A stretch of DNA of 64,000 nucleotides from contig NZ_FOXQ01000001.1 in assembly GCF_900115755.1 (NCBI RefSeq), positions 248,001-312,000 on the forward strand, read 5' to 3'. This document shows positions 7,768 to 16,754 of this stretch, piece by piece. Within the stretch, counting starts at the first letter, position 1. The number at the start of each line of letters is the position of its first letter. Made by a program: the position numbers and the translations under genes. Origin of the DNA: Parafilimonas terrae (GTDB lineage Bacteria > Bacteroidota > Bacteroidia > Chitinophagales > Chitinophagaceae). Under the pieces are notes generated by a model. The model did not search any database and was not told where the DNA came from. It worked only from the letters and a program-made list of their open reading frames with translations.

Positions 7768-8447
7768 ATATCCCTTACCGTAATGCTGCCATCTGAATGG
7801 CCCGTAATAATTTTATTGGCCATGTCAACAAACAAACCGGTTTCAACAACACCGGGCATCAAATGAAGGTCATTATTTAATTGCCCGGGATCAGGTATGG
7901 TATTAAAAAAGCAATCCAATATATAATGCTGATGGTCGGTTAAATAAACTTTGCCGTCTTTCTCTCTCAGCCGGGTTTTTATGTTATAGGCTGATTCAAT
8001 TTTTTGTTTCACCTGCTTCCATCCGAATGTAATTACTTCAACCGGTAATGGAAAAGCGCCGAGCGTTTTCACATTCTTTTTTTCATCCACAATAATTATT
8101 AACTCATCTGCTGCTGCTTCCACAATTTTTTCCTGCAATAAAGCGCCTCCTCCCCCTTTAATCAGGCTGCCGTTTTCATCCACTTCATCAGCGCCGTCTA
8201 TGGCAAGCTGCAGCCTGTCAACATAATCAAGCGAAATAAAATTCATGCCTTCCTCTTTCAATATATTTTGGGTTTGAAGCGAAGTGCATACTGCCGTAAA
8301 GTTTAAACCCTGCTGTTTACGTTTTCCCAATTCTTTTAAAAGATAATATACGGTAGTGCCGGTGCCTAAGCCGATAAGCATATCGTTCTTTATAAAATCG
8401 GCGGCATAAATACCAAGCTGTTGTTTTATTTCATCTTGTGTAAACAT
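7764..8447 (-). CDS. rpiA: ribose-5-phosphate isomerase A
   Basis: Interconverts ribose 5-phosphate and ribulose 5-phosphate in the pentose phosphate pathway. The 227 residues match the family. Visible motifs are the phosphate loop [12 protein letters not shown] (26-37), AIDGADEVD with D84 and D87, and K97 in [13 protein letters not shown] with E106, which correspond to the catalytic D81, D84, K94 and E103 of the E. coli enzyme. It is a single minus-strand gene, convergent with the YtjA-like gene and divergent from trehalase. Confidence 0.96.
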   Translation of the reverse strand: MFTQDEIKQQLGIYAADFIKNDMLIGLGTGTTVYYLLKELGKRKQQGLNFTAVCTSLQTQNILKEEGMNFISLDYVDRLQLAIDGADEVDENGSLIKGGGGALLQEKIVEAAADELIIIVDEKKNVKTLGAFPLPVEVITFGWKQVKQKIESAYNIKTRLREKDGKVYLTDHQHYILDCFFNTIPDPGQLNNDLHLMPGVVETGLFVDMANKIITGHSDGSITVRDI

Positions 8448-8596
8448 ATTGTAAAGATAAAACAGGCAACAGGAACAATGAAAAATGTAAATGAGCTTAT
8501 AAAATTTATGTAATCCCGGGCTTAATTATTTAGGCCTGCGATTTGATTTAAAACCATGAACTTCCCATCTTATAAAAAATACAGGAAATATTGACA

Positions 8597-10093
8597 ATGC
8601 AAACGCCTTACGATTTATATGGAAATCTTTTTAAAGATGTTCAGCTAAAAAAAATCTTTCCCGACAATAAAACTTTTGTGGATTGCATTCCCAACCGAAA
8701 GCCAGAAATGATTGTAGCGGATTACGATAAATTAAGAATAACCGACCCCTCTGCCGAAAGCATTAAAAAATTTGTAGCAGATAATTTTATCATTCCGTTA
8801 TCAGCCGCGCCTGGTTATCGTACAGATATAAAAGACAATGTTATTGAACACATAGAAGAGCTTTGGAATGTATTGCAGCGCAGTGCTGATAAACCTGTTG
8901 AAGGCAGTTCATTAATTCCTTTGCCTCATCCTTATATTGTTCCCGGCGGCAGGTTTCGCGAAGTGTTTTACTGGGATTCCTATTTTACCATGCTTGGGCT
9001 TGCAGAAAGCAACCGGTGGGATATTATTGAAGATATGATTGAAAACTTCACCTACCTCATCAATACATTTGGCTTTATTCCAAACGGCAACCGCAGTTAT
9101 TTTTTAAGCCGCTCTCAGCCTCCTTATTTCTCCTGCATGATTGAATTGCTTGCCACGTACAAAGGTGATGAAGCTTATAAAAAATATTTACCGGCCATGC
9201 TGAAAGAATATGATTACTGGATGGATAAAACGCACGCAACCAAACATTGTGTTCAATTAAATAATGGCATTGTACTTAACCGCTATTATGATCAATTGGA
9301 TAAACCACGTTCCGAAGCATACCGGCAGGATTCAACGCTATCAAATGAATATGCTGATGCCAGCCAGCTTTTCCGCGATTTACGTGCTGCCTGTGAAAGC
9401 GGCTGGGATTTCAGCGGGCGCTGGTTTAAAGATGGTAAAACATTTAATACCATTCAAACAACTAATCTTATCCCGGTTGACCTGAATTGCCTGCTGTATC
9501 ATCTTGAATCTTCAATAAGTAAAGCTTCAGCCTTGAATAAAAATAAAAGCGAAGCTGAAACTTTTGCAGCAAAAGCAGCGCAAAGAAAGGCAGCCATCAA
9601 TCAATATTTTTACGATGAAAAAGATGGCTGGTATTATGATTATAACATCAGCGAAAGTAAACTGAACAACCAGAAAACAATTGCCGGCATCACACCTTTC
9701 TTTTTTAATATTCCGCCCGGAAATTATATTCAAAAAGCCGCAGCCATAGTGCAGGAAGATTTTTTAAAAGACGGCGGCGTTGTAACCACGCTTATCAATA
9801 CAGAACAGCAATGGGACTGGCCGAATGGCTGGGCGCCTTTGCAATGGATAACTATAAAAGGCCTGGATAATTATGGCCAAAAAGATTTAGCAGCAACGCT
9901 GGCACATAACTGGTCAATGCTGAATATAAAAGTTTACCGCAATACCGGCAGATTAATGGAAAAATACAATGTAATAGATACACACCTTACAGCAGGCGGT
10001 GGAGAATATCCATCGCAGGATGGATTCGGCTGGACGAATGGCGTGCTGCTGAAAATTTTGAAAACTTATGGGCTGGCAAAAGAGAATAAATAA
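8597..10093 (+). CDS. trehalase, GH37
   Basis: Hydrolyses alpha,alpha-trehalose to two glucoses. Both GH37 signatures are present: PGGRFREVFYWDSY (116-129) and QWDWPNGWAPLQ (around 400). The catalytic acid is D271 in ESGWDFSGRW, and the base region is GGGEYPSQDGFGWTNG near the C-terminus. The 498-residue protein has no signal peptide, so it is likely cytoplasmic. The ATG at 8597 is preferred to the in-frame TTG two codons upstream. No trehalose uptake or synthesis genes flank it. Confidence 0.95.
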   Translation: MQTPYDLYGNLFKDVQLKKIFPDNKTFVDCIPNRKPEMIVADYDKLRITDPSAESIKKFVADNFIIPLSAAPGYRTDIKDNVIEHIEELWNVLQRSADKPVEGSSLIPLPHPYIVPGGRFREVFYWDSYFTMLGLAESNRWDIIEDMIENFTYLINTFGFIPNGNRSYFLSRSQPPYFSCMIELLATYKGDEAYKKYLPAMLKEYDYWMDKTHATKHCVQLNNGIVLNRYYDQLDKPRSEAYRQDSTLSNEYADASQLFRDLRAACESGWDFSGRWFKDGKTFNTIQTTNLIPVDLNCLLYHLESSISKASALNKNKSEAETFAAKAAQRKAAINQYFYDEKDGWYYDYNISESKLNNQKTIAGITPFFFNIPPGNYIQKAAAIVQEDFLKDGGVVTTLINTEQQWDWPNGWAPLQWITIKGLDNYGQKDLAATLAHNWSMLNIKVYRNTGRLMEKYNVIDTHLTAGGGEYPSQDGFGWTNGVLLKILKTYGLAKENK

Positions 10094-10097
10094 CTAA

Positions 10098-10206
10098 ACA
10101 CTCAATATCCAATATCCAATATTCAATATTCAATACCGGCACACACGCTCAATTATAATCGCTCAAAAAATGACTATTGAAAATTGAATGTTGATTATTG
10201 ATTATT
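10098..10206. repeat. CAATATC/ATTGAAT low-complexity inverted repeat
   Basis: The space between the convergent trehalase and DUF6263 genes holds four to five copies of a 7-nt word (CAATATC then CAATATT) around 10105-10132. A loosely complementary run of ATTGAAT and TGATTATT words follows around 10178-10205. As RNA, the two sides could pair imperfectly and act as a bidirectional barrier to read-through. Confidence 0.5.
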
Positions 10207-10212
10207 TTCTTC

Positions 10213-11100
10213 TTAGGATTTCTTGCCTGTAATCTTCATTTTAATATCTGTGCTCATTGGCATCGACTGGCCGCCGCGGTTTATATTCATATCAAGATTG
10301 GTATCCATATCTCCATCAATAGCAATGCCTGAAGGAATATCGTATTTTATGTTTCCGGTTGAAGTACCATTAATAGTGGCCGCTGAATCTTCCGCAGGTG
10401 AAGAAATTTTGGAATTAACTTTTACAGTTGCTGTATTTCCCTCAACAGACTCAAGCGTATAAGTATTCTGAGAAGTCATTTGCGCTCCGCCGGCGTTCGT
10501 GTTCATAGTGCTCGTCCAGGTATCGCCGGGCTTTACCGGCTTTCCGGGATAACCGCCAAACGATTGCTGAATATTCTGTTTAAAGTTTTCTTCATTAAAA
10601 GCATTGCCAACATTACCCATTGGCCCTGCGCCGGAAGCTGCATCTGTAACTTTCTGCATCATTTGTTCAAAGCCCGTTACAGAACCAACCTCTCCTTTTT
10701 CATTTATCGTAAACATAAACTGGCCGTTTTTCATAGCGCCTAATATTTTACCAAGCATTGAGCCAACCATATCGCTGCTGTCAACAGGCTGATCGGAATC
10801 GTAATTTATACTCATGCCACCAGCATTTATATTCATGGCAATTCTTGTTATGGTGGAGTTGAGTTTTTTCCAGCCAGCGCTGTCGCCCGTATTGGTAAAA
10901 AGATAAGATATACCTACTGTATTTTTAACATCCACATCCTGGCCGCCCATATTTCCTTTTGTTTCTATGTTCATGGTAGAGGCATAAGCATAACTTTCAC
11001 CTTTTTTTAAATTAAACTTAAGGTCAACAGGTTTTTGCGCCGATGAACCGGTAGCTGCAAATGCTGCCACAATAACAAACGCTGCAATTATTTTTTTCAT
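10213..11100 (-). CDS. DUF6263-family secreted protein
   Basis: A 295-residue protein with an N-terminal signal peptide (MKKIIAAFVIVAAFAATGSSA, cut near residue 21) and a Gly/Asn/Met-rich mature part. The sequence KPVDLKFNLKKGESYAYASTMNIETKG and the closing MSTDIKMKITGKK fit the Bacteroidota family DUF6263, whose function is unknown. It likely acts in the periplasm or at the cell surface. It is transcribed away from dnaG with its own upstream region. No catalytic motif is visible. Confidence 0.75.
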   Translation of the reverse strand: MKKIIAAFVIVAAFAATGSSAQKPVDLKFNLKKGESYAYASTMNIETKGNMGGQDVDVKNTVGISYLFTNTGDSAGWKKLNSTITRIAMNINAGGMSINYDSDQPVDSSDMVGSMLGKILGAMKNGQFMFTINEKGEVGSVTGFEQMMQKVTDAASGAGPMGNVGNAFNEENFKQNIQQSFGGYPGKPVKPGDTWTSTMNTNAGGAQMTSQNTYTLESVEGNTATVKVNSKISSPAEDSAATINGTSTGNIKYDIPSGIAIDGDMDTNLDMNINRGGQSMPMSTDIKMKITGKKS

Positions 11101-11142
11101 TTCTTTTAATTTTCAGGGCGCAATACTAAACCAATTTTTTTG

Positions 11143-11174
11143 TTTGAATGGAAGGCACCCAAAGTTTACTTTTG
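11143..11174 (+). promoter_or_regulatory. Bacteroidota housekeeping promoter of dnaG
   Basis: TTTG at 11143-11146 and TACTTTTG at 11167-11174 are separated by 20 nt, matching the Bacteroidota -33/-7 consensus. Transcription should start near 11181, only about 8 nt before the ATG at 11189. This supports that start codon and excludes the upstream one at 11144. Confidence 0.75.
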
Positions 11175-11188
11175 GGCTTTTCCCAGCA

Positions 11189-13129
11189 ATGATCGCACCA
11201 CAAACCATAGAACAAATTACAAATCGCATTGACATAATTGATGTAGTGGGCGAATTTGTAAAACTTAAGAAACGCGGCGCTAATTATCTCGGCCTCTGTC
11301 CTTTTCACAACGAGAAAACGCCATCATTTACCGTATCGCCGTCAAAAGAAATTTATAAATGTTTTGGCTGTGGTAAAAGCGGTAATACCATCACTTTTTT
11401 GATGGAGCATGAAAAATATTCTTATGCCGAAGCATTGAAATGGCTGGCACAACGCTACAACATAGAAATACAGGAAACTGAGGTAAGCGATGAAACCCGT
11501 ACCATTCAGCAGGCCGCAGAAAGCCTGCATGTATTAAACAATTTTGCACAAAAGTTTTTTACCGAACAATTGCTGCAAACAGAAGAAGGGCAATCGCATG
11601 CACTAACTTATTTGGAAGAACGCGGTTATGATGAAAAAATAATCACACATTTTCAGTTAGGTTACAATCCTCAATCGAGAAATGCATTTGCAACTGCTGC
11701 TTTACAAAATCAGTTCAATAAAGAAGTTTTATTGAAGAGCGGTTTGCTGGTGGAACGCAATCCTGCCTCATCGGCAGGCAGGGAAGAATTGTTTGACAAT
11801 TATAGGGGCCGCATCATCTTTCCCATTCATAACAATACAGGAAAAATAATTGGTTTTGGCGCACGTGTAATTGGCAAAGCAGACCGGGCGCCGAAATATA
11901 TTAACACGCCGGAGAATGAAATTTATATAAAGAGCAAAATTTTATACGGCTCTTATTTCGCCCGCCATTCTATTGATAAAAACAATGAATGTTTACTGGT
12001 TGAAGGTTACACCGATGTGATAAGCCTGCACCAGGCCGGCATTGATAATGTGGTAGCAAGCGGCGGTACATCGCTTACAACAGACCAGTTACGCATCGTA
12101 AAAAAATATACTAACAACCTTACCATTATTTATGATGGCGATGCGGCAGGCGTAAAAGCCGCCATGCGCGGGCTTGATATGGCGCTTGAAGAAGGCCTTA
12201 ATGTAAAGCTTGTTTTAATTCCCGATAATGAAGACCCGGATAGTTATGTAAAGAAAGTTGGCGCCGATGCTTTTAAATCATTTATAGCAGCGAATAAAAA
12301 GGATTTCATTCTTTTCCAGTTAGATGTTTTATTAAAAGAAGCCGGCGATGATATAACCAAAAAGAAAGAAGCAGTAAACCAGGTTGCAGAAAGCTTAAGC
12401 AAACTTAACCGCGCAGAAGATTTTACACGCAGGCAGGCTTATATACATGAATGCGCCGCTGCTTTAAAAATTGATGAAAGCGGTTTGATAAACCTGGTGA
12501 ATAAATTTATTCACGACAAGGTTGCCAAAGAAGAAAAGAAGCAAGCCGCACCCATTTCCGGCCTGGAAGAAACGGCAACTGCTGAAGAAGATAAAACAGC
12601 ACTGTTATTTCACCCCGATGAAGCGCAGGAAAAAAGTGTACTGCGTGTTTTGCTTGAATATGGATTGAATCAATGGGATGATGATCATACTATCGCTCAG
12701 CATATTTTTAAAGAGCTTGAGCAATTTAGTTTTGATAATCCCGATATGGCTTTTTTATACAACACTTACCGCAATTATTATGAAATGGGCTTGCAGCCTT
12801 CGGCCAAAACATTGTTGTATAATGAAGATGAAAGAATAAGAAGCCTTGTGGTAAACGTAACATTATTTCCGTTTGAATTAAGCCAGCGCTGGGATGAAAA
12901 GCTGGAAAACATACAGGTTTCAAATGTTGATAACAGCAGTAAAGATGTGGCCATGAGCCTGAGCTATTTCAAGCTGCATAAGATAAAAAAAATGTTTGAG
13001 CAAAACCAGCAGGATATTGAAAAATCAACCAATTGGGATGAGACCCGGCAACTGATGGAAGTGCACCGCTATTTAAAGGGCATTGAAAGAGAAATTACGC
13101 AACAGCTTGGTACAGTAATATTGAAATAA
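11189..13129 (+). CDS. dnaG: DNA primase
   Basis: Synthesises RNA primers at the replication fork. From the ATG at 11189 the protein has 646 residues. The CHC2 zinc finger is at C37, H40, C58 and C61 (CPFH...CFGC). The TOPRIM core has LLVEGYTDVI near 268 and the acidic YDGDAAG near 315. The C-terminal helicase-binding part is more divergent. An in-frame start at 11144 lies inside the promoter and adds residues unlike DnaG. No rpoD or rpsU neighbour is seen, unlike the gammaproteobacterial operon. Confidence 0.96.
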   Translation: MIAPQTIEQITNRIDIIDVVGEFVKLKKRGANYLGLCPFHNEKTPSFTVSPSKEIYKCFGCGKSGNTITFLMEHEKYSYAEALKWLAQRYNIEIQETEVSDETRTIQQAAESLHVLNNFAQKFFTEQLLQTEEGQSHALTYLEERGYDEKIITHFQLGYNPQSRNAFATAALQNQFNKEVLLKSGLLVERNPASSAGREELFDNYRGRIIFPIHNNTGKIIGFGARVIGKADRAPKYINTPENEIYIKSKILYGSYFARHSIDKNNECLLVEGYTDVISLHQAGIDNVVASGGTSLTTDQLRIVKKYTNNLTIIYDGDAAGVKAAMRGLDMALEEGLNVKLVLIPDNEDPDSYVKKVGADAFKSFIAANKKDFILFQLDVLLKEAGDDITKKKEAVNQVAESLSKLNRAEDFTRRQAYIHECAAALKIDESGLINLVNKFIHDKVAKEEKKQAAPISGLEETATAEEDKTALLFHPDEAQEKSVLRVLLEYGLNQWDDDHTIAQHIFKELEQFSFDNPDMAFLYNTYRNYYEMGLQPSAKTLLYNEDERIRSLVVNVTLFPFELSQRWDEKLENIQVSNVDNSSKDVAMSLSYFKLHKIKKMFEQNQQDIEKSTNWDETRQLMEVHRYLKGIEREITQQLGTVILK

Positions 13130-13254
13130 GCCTTCCTCCTTTTCATATTTATTGAAACAAAAAATAATGTAACAGCAAATTGAGCGATTGCATTTACGGC
13201 GGCATTTGTTTAAAAATATTTATTTTCCTTTTTCATTTAACGATTGCAAGCCAG

Positions 13255-14883
13255 ATGAATCATTTAAAAACGCCCGACTACATTGTATTTCTTATTTATT
13301 TTATTGTTGTTGCCGTTTATGGTTATTGGATATACCATAAAAAGAAATCGGCCAAAATGGATTCAAAAGATTTCTTCCTGGCAGAAGGCTCATTAACCTG
13401 GTGGGCAATAGGTGCTTCGCTTATTGCATCCAATATTTCAGCAGAACATTTTATCGGCATGAGTGGTTCGGGTTTTGCGCTGGGGCTTGCTATTTCAACA
13501 TACGAATGGATGGCTGCCGCAACGCTGATAATTGTAGCCATCTTTTTTATTCCCGTTTATCTTAAAAATAAAATTTATACCATGCCGCAATTTTTGTCGC
13601 GGCGGTATAACGATAAAGTAAGCACCATCATGGCTATATTCTGGCTGCTGGTGTATGTGTTTGTTAACCTCACTTCCATTATTTATCTCGGTGCACTGGC
13701 CGTAAATTCTATATCGGGAATAAGCTTTGAATGGTGCATGACCGGCCTCGGTATTTTTTCCATTATCGTTACGCTTGGCGGCATGAAAGTGATTGGTTAT
13801 ACAGATGTAGTGCAGGTGCTGGTTTTAATTATGGGCGGATTGGTTACAACTTTTCTTGCACTCAATCTTGTATCGGAACATTTTGGTTTTGGAAAAGATG
13901 TGTTGAAAGGCTTAAGCATTATTCGTGAGAAAGCGCCTTCGCATTTTCACATGATATTTGATAAATCGAATCCTTATTATAAAGACCTGCCCGGCTTATC
14001 AGTTTTAATCGGCGGCATGTGGATCAATAACCTTAATTACTGGGGCTGTAATCAATACATCGTGCAGCGGGCGTTGGGCGCGGATTTGAAAACGGCGCGT
14101 TCGGGAATTTTATTTGCGGGATTTTTAAAACTGCTCGTTCCTTTAATTGTGGTTATTCCCGGTATCACCATGTTTGTTATGCATCAAAACGGCATGTTTC
14201 AGCAGGAGATGATGAGCAATGGCGTTATCAAGCCCGATCAATCTTATCCTACCTTAATGAATCTTTTGCCCGATGGTTTAAAAGGGCTTGCATTTGCTGC
14301 ATTAACCGCAGCTATTGTTGCCTCGCTTGCCGGAAAAGCCAACAGCATTTCCACCATTTTTTCGTTGGATATTTATAAGAAGTATATCAATAAAAATGCT
14401 TCGGAAAAACAGCTTGTTTTAACCGGCCGCCTCACAGTTATTGTGGCTATGATATTAGCGGGTATTGTAGCGCCTGCATTAAAAAGCCTCGACCAGGCTT
14501 ATCAATTCATACAGGAATATGTAGGTTTTATTTCTCCGGGCGTACTGGCCATTTTTTTACTGGGTTTCTTCTGGAAACGCACCAATTCTGCGGCTGCATT
14601 AACTGCAGCATTACTTACCATTCCGCTTTCCACCATATTAAAATTTTTACCTGTGTGGACGAATGGCGCTTTTCCCGATTATCCTTTTCTCGACCGCATG
14701 ACGATTGTGTTTGTAATAATTGTAGTATTAATGGTCTTCATCAGCCTTGCAGATAAAAGAACCAAACATAACCCCAAAGCGCTTGAAATTGATGCAAGCA
14801 TGTTTCGCTGTTCGCCTGGTTTTATAATTGGTTCGGTAATTATTGTTGGCATACTTGCTGCTTTATATACTGTTTTTTGGTGA
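13255..14883 (+). CDS. sodium:solute symporter (SLC5/SSS family)
   Basis: A 542-residue inner-membrane protein with about 13-14 hydrophobic segments. It starts MNHLKTPDYIVFLIYFIVVAVYGY and contains the family stretches FFLAEGSLTWWAIGASLIASNISAEHF, YWGCNQYIVQRAL, AALTAAIVASLAGKANSIST and FISPGVLAIFLLGFFWKR, as in SGLT-type sodium/sugar cotransporters. The start at 13255 matches the family; the frame extends upstream to 13180 without resemblance. The substrate cannot be read directly. The next gene is myo-inositol oxygenase on the same strand, so inositol is a reasonable inference, though SLC5 members take many sugars. Confidence 0.9.
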   Translation: MNHLKTPDYIVFLIYFIVVAVYGYWIYHKKKSAKMDSKDFFLAEGSLTWWAIGASLIASNISAEHFIGMSGSGFALGLAISTYEWMAAATLIIVAIFFIPVYLKNKIYTMPQFLSRRYNDKVSTIMAIFWLLVYVFVNLTSIIYLGALAVNSISGISFEWCMTGLGIFSIIVTLGGMKVIGYTDVVQVLVLIMGGLVTTFLALNLVSEHFGFGKDVLKGLSIIREKAPSHFHMIFDKSNPYYKDLPGLSVLIGGMWINNLNYWGCNQYIVQRALGADLKTARSGILFAGFLKLLVPLIVVIPGITMFVMHQNGMFQQEMMSNGVIKPDQSYPTLMNLLPDGLKGLAFAALTAAIVASLAGKANSISTIFSLDIYKKYINKNASEKQLVLTGRLTVIVAMILAGIVAPALKSLDQAYQFIQEYVGFISPGVLAIFLLGFFWKRTNSAAALTAALLTIPLSTILKFLPVWTNGAFPDYPFLDRMTIVFVIIVVLMVFISLADKRTKHNPKALEIDASMFRCSPGFIIGSVIIVGILAALYTVFW

Positions 14884-14891
14884 TACTTTTT

Positions 14892-15020
14892 GAGCCACGA
14901 AGACACAAAAACACAAAGAAATTATTGCCACAAATGCACAGATTTTTTATTGTGCATTTGTGGCTAAAATAAATTAAGCAGTTTCTTGGTGAAGCTTTGT
15001 GCCTTAGCGCCTTCGTGGTT
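14892..15020. repeat. nested palindromes, including GCCACA..TGCACA copy 2
   Basis: Inner perfect 14-bp inverted repeat (14927-14940 with 14951-14964; GCCACAAATGCACA) around the loop GATTTTTTAT. The outer, imperfect pair is GCCACGAAGACACAAAAACA near 14894-14913 and a complementary run ending GCCTTCGTGG near 15009-15018. It lies just after the symporter stop codon and before the inositol oxygenase gene. Confidence 0.8.
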
Positions 15021-15095
15021 TTAACCCATTAAAAGAAGCCGAGAAATTAATCTGCAAAAAAGAGCTATTTTTATGCAACTAAAAAACATCAAATA

Positions 15096-15974
15096 ATGAA
15101 TGCTGCCAGTTTCACAAAAGAAGAAATTAACCCGTTGCACAGCATAGAACAATGGGAGGATGATGTACTGGAACGTTATCCTGAAGCAGATGCGCCTGCA
15201 AAAGCCAAAGAAGAATTTCGCAATTACGATAACCCCGGCAGGGATACAGTGCGTGAGTTTTACCGGCTCAACCATCAATACCAGACTTATGATTTTGTAA
15301 TGGAAAAGCGTAAAGATTTTTTGCAGTTCAACCGCAAAAAGCTGAAGGTATGGGAAGCCATGGAATTTTTAAATACGCTTGTTGATGATTCCGATCCTGA
15401 TATTGAATTGGACCAATTGCAGCATTTATTGCAAACTGCAGAAGCCATTCGTGCCGACGGCCATCCTGACTGGTTTATACTCACCGGTTTTATTCATGAT
15501 ATGGGTAAAGTGCTTTGCCTGTTTGGCGAACCGCAATGGGCTGTAGTAGGAGATACTTTTCCTGTTGGCTGCGCCCATTCAGATAAAATTGTTTACCCTG
15601 AATTTTTTAGCGCCAACCCGGATAGTAAAGATGAACGTTACAATACCAAATATGGTGTGTATGAACATGGCTGCGGCCTGGATAATGTACACATGAGTTG
15701 GGGGCACGATGAATATTTATACCAGATTGTGAAAGATTATATGCCGGAACCATCTTTGTACATGATCCGCTATCATTCATTTTATTCCCAGCACCGCGAA
15801 AATGCTTACGATCATTTATTGAATGACCACGACCGCAAAATGTTTGACTGGGTAAGGAAATTCAATCCCTACGATTTATATTCCAAAAGCCCGAAACCAC
15901 CCGTTGTTTCGGAATTGAAATCGTATTACGAAGATCTGATTGCCAAATATCTTCCCGAAGAAGTTTGTCTTTAA
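15096..15974 (+). CDS. myo-inositol oxygenase
   Basis: Oxidatively cleaves myo-inositol to D-glucuronate with a di-iron centre. The 292-residue protein keeps all six iron ligands of the mouse enzyme: H110 in QHLLQTAEAIR, H134 and D135 in FIHDMGKVL, H204 in SWGHDEYLY, H227 in IRYHSFYSQH and D260 in NPYDLYSK. The block FGEPQWAVVGDTFPVGC is nearly identical to animal MIOX as I know it. Few bacteria carry this enzyme, and known examples include Bacteroidota. It lies downstream of a sodium symporter, suggesting an uptake-and-cleavage unit; the glucuronate-utilisation genes are not in the window. Confidence 0.95.
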   Translation: MNAASFTKEEINPLHSIEQWEDDVLERYPEADAPAKAKEEFRNYDNPGRDTVREFYRLNHQYQTYDFVMEKRKDFLQFNRKKLKVWEAMEFLNTLVDDSDPDIELDQLQHLLQTAEAIRADGHPDWFILTGFIHDMGKVLCLFGEPQWAVVGDTFPVGCAHSDKIVYPEFFSANPDSKDERYNTKYGVYEHGCGLDNVHMSWGHDEYLYQIVKDYMPEPSLYMIRYHSFYSQHRENAYDHLLNDHDRKMFDWVRKFNPYDLYSKSPKPPVVSELKSYYEDLIAKYLPEEVCL

Positions 15975-15996
15975 GTCAAAAAAAATTAAACATAAA

Positions 15997-16025
15997 AACG
16001 GCGCAGCTATAATAACTGCGCCGTT
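15997..16025. terminator. bidirectional terminator between inositol oxygenase and the small-protein triplet
   Basis: Stem CGGCGCAG (15999-16006) with CTGCGCCG (16016-16023), loop of 9 nt. On the minus strand it is followed by a long T-rich stretch, so it best serves the triplet. On the plus strand the T content is lower but it can end the oxygenase transcript. Confidence 0.8.
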
Positions 16026-16047
16026 GACTTTTATGCCTGCTTTATAA

Positions 16048-16242
16048 TCAGGCAACAAACATCCTTCCTCCCGCTCTTACTTTTCTTTTATTGTGAATAT
16101 TCCAAAGGTTAGCTGCTGTAAACACAGGCTTTGTGTTTTCAACATGCACGTTAATTGCAACAGTTTCTTTTGTTTCTCTTATTAAATTTTCCAGTGTTAT
16201 TGCATTCAATTCAGCAAACTGGTTAATGAATTCTGTTCTCAT
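16048..16242 (-). CDS. small basic protein, tandem paralogue C
   Basis: 64 residues, third gene of a tandem set of three. The N-terminal half is a predicted amphipathic acidic helix (MRTEFINQFAELNAITLENL), then RETKETVA, a variable linker, and the shared block KPVFTAANLWNIHN followed by basic residues. Its tail (KRKVRAGGRMFVA) has diverged from the other two copies. No signal peptide, cysteine or known domain. I do not recognise the function. Translation is supported by conservation among the three copies in frame and by a promoter upstream of the set. Confidence 0.75.
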   Translation of the reverse strand: MRTEFINQFAELNAITLENLIRETKETVAINVHVENTKPVFTAANLWNIHNKRKVRAGGRMFVA

Positions 16243-16275
16243 ACAAAATATTTTTAATTGGTTGGTTAATCTGAT

Positions 16276-16464
16276 TTACATGTACCTTCTTGAAGTTCTT
16301 TCACGCCGCATATTGTGAATGTTCCAGAGATTAGCCGCGGTAAATACAGGTTTTACATTTTTAACCTGGATACCGGTAGCAACGGTTTCTTTTATTTCTC
16401 TCGTTAAGTTTTCAAGCTCTGTGGTGTTTAATGTTGTAAACAGGCTGGTTAATTGCGTTCTCAT
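16276..16464 (-). CDS. small basic protein, tandem paralogue B
   Basis: 62 residues, middle gene of the triplet: it starts MRTQLTSLFTTLNTTELENL, continues REIKETVA, then KPVFTAANLWNIHN and the tail MRRERTSRRYM. The ATG at 16464 is chosen because it aligns with the starts of both neighbours; the frame is open further upstream across copy A's coding region, but that part is out of register. The 31- to 33-nt gaps on both sides share the word AATTGGTTGGTTAAT, so the duplicated unit includes the intergenic DNA. Function unknown. Confidence 0.75.
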   Translation of the reverse strand: MRTQLTSLFTTLNTTELENLTREIKETVATGIQVKNVKPVFTAANLWNIHNMRRERTSRRYM

Positions 16465-16495
16465 TTTAAAATATTTTATTGGTTGGTTAATTTGA

Positions 16496-16684
16496 TTACA
16501 TATACCTTCTTGAGGTTCTTTCGCGTCTCCGGTTGTGAATGCTCCAAAGATTTGCTGCGGTGAATACAGTTTTTTTATTATCAACATGTACATCAGCAGC
16601 GATTGTTTCTTTTGTTTCCCTGGTAAGGTTTTCAAGCTCCATTGCATTTAATTCTGCAAAAAGGCTGATGAATTCTGTTCTCAT
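16496..16684 (-). CDS. small basic protein, tandem paralogue A (first of set)
   Basis: 62 residues, promoter-proximal member of the triplet: it starts MRTEFISLFAELNAMELENL, continues RETKETIA, then KTVFTAANLWSIHN and the tail RRRERTSRRYM. The last ten residues are identical to copy B apart from the preceding position. The pattern is an acidic helical N-terminus and a strongly basic C-terminus. This could be an RNA- or DNA-binding peptide, a precursor peptide or a small regulator; nothing in the sequence decides. It begins about 30 nt after the predicted transcription start. Confidence 0.78.
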   Translation of the reverse strand: MRTEFISLFAELNAMELENLTRETKETIAADVHVDNKKTVFTAANLWSIHNRRRERTSRRYM

Positions 16685-16721
16685 ATATTTTGTTTTTATT
16701 GTTATTGATTAATTGACATCA

Positions 16722-16754
16722 CAAAGATAAAGGTATTTTTCAGTACTATGCAAA
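16722..16754 (-). promoter_or_regulatory. Bacteroidota promoter of the small-protein triplet
   Basis: Read on the minus strand: TTTG (complement of 16751-16754), 21-nt spacer, TATCTTTG (complement of 16722-16729). Both boxes match the Bacteroidota consensus exactly. The first coding start is at 16684. Confidence 0.75.

Noticed and set aside
89-8527. Shared 15-nt word ATCCCGGGCTTAATT near 89-103 (reverse) and 8513-8527
   Set aside because: A 15-nt match is expected by chance a few times in 64 kb when both strands are compared, and there is no extended similarity.
16048-16684. RiPP precursor cluster
   Set aside because: No cysteine, no double-Gly leader, and no modification enzyme or exporter nearby. 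It stays only as one open idea for the triplet.
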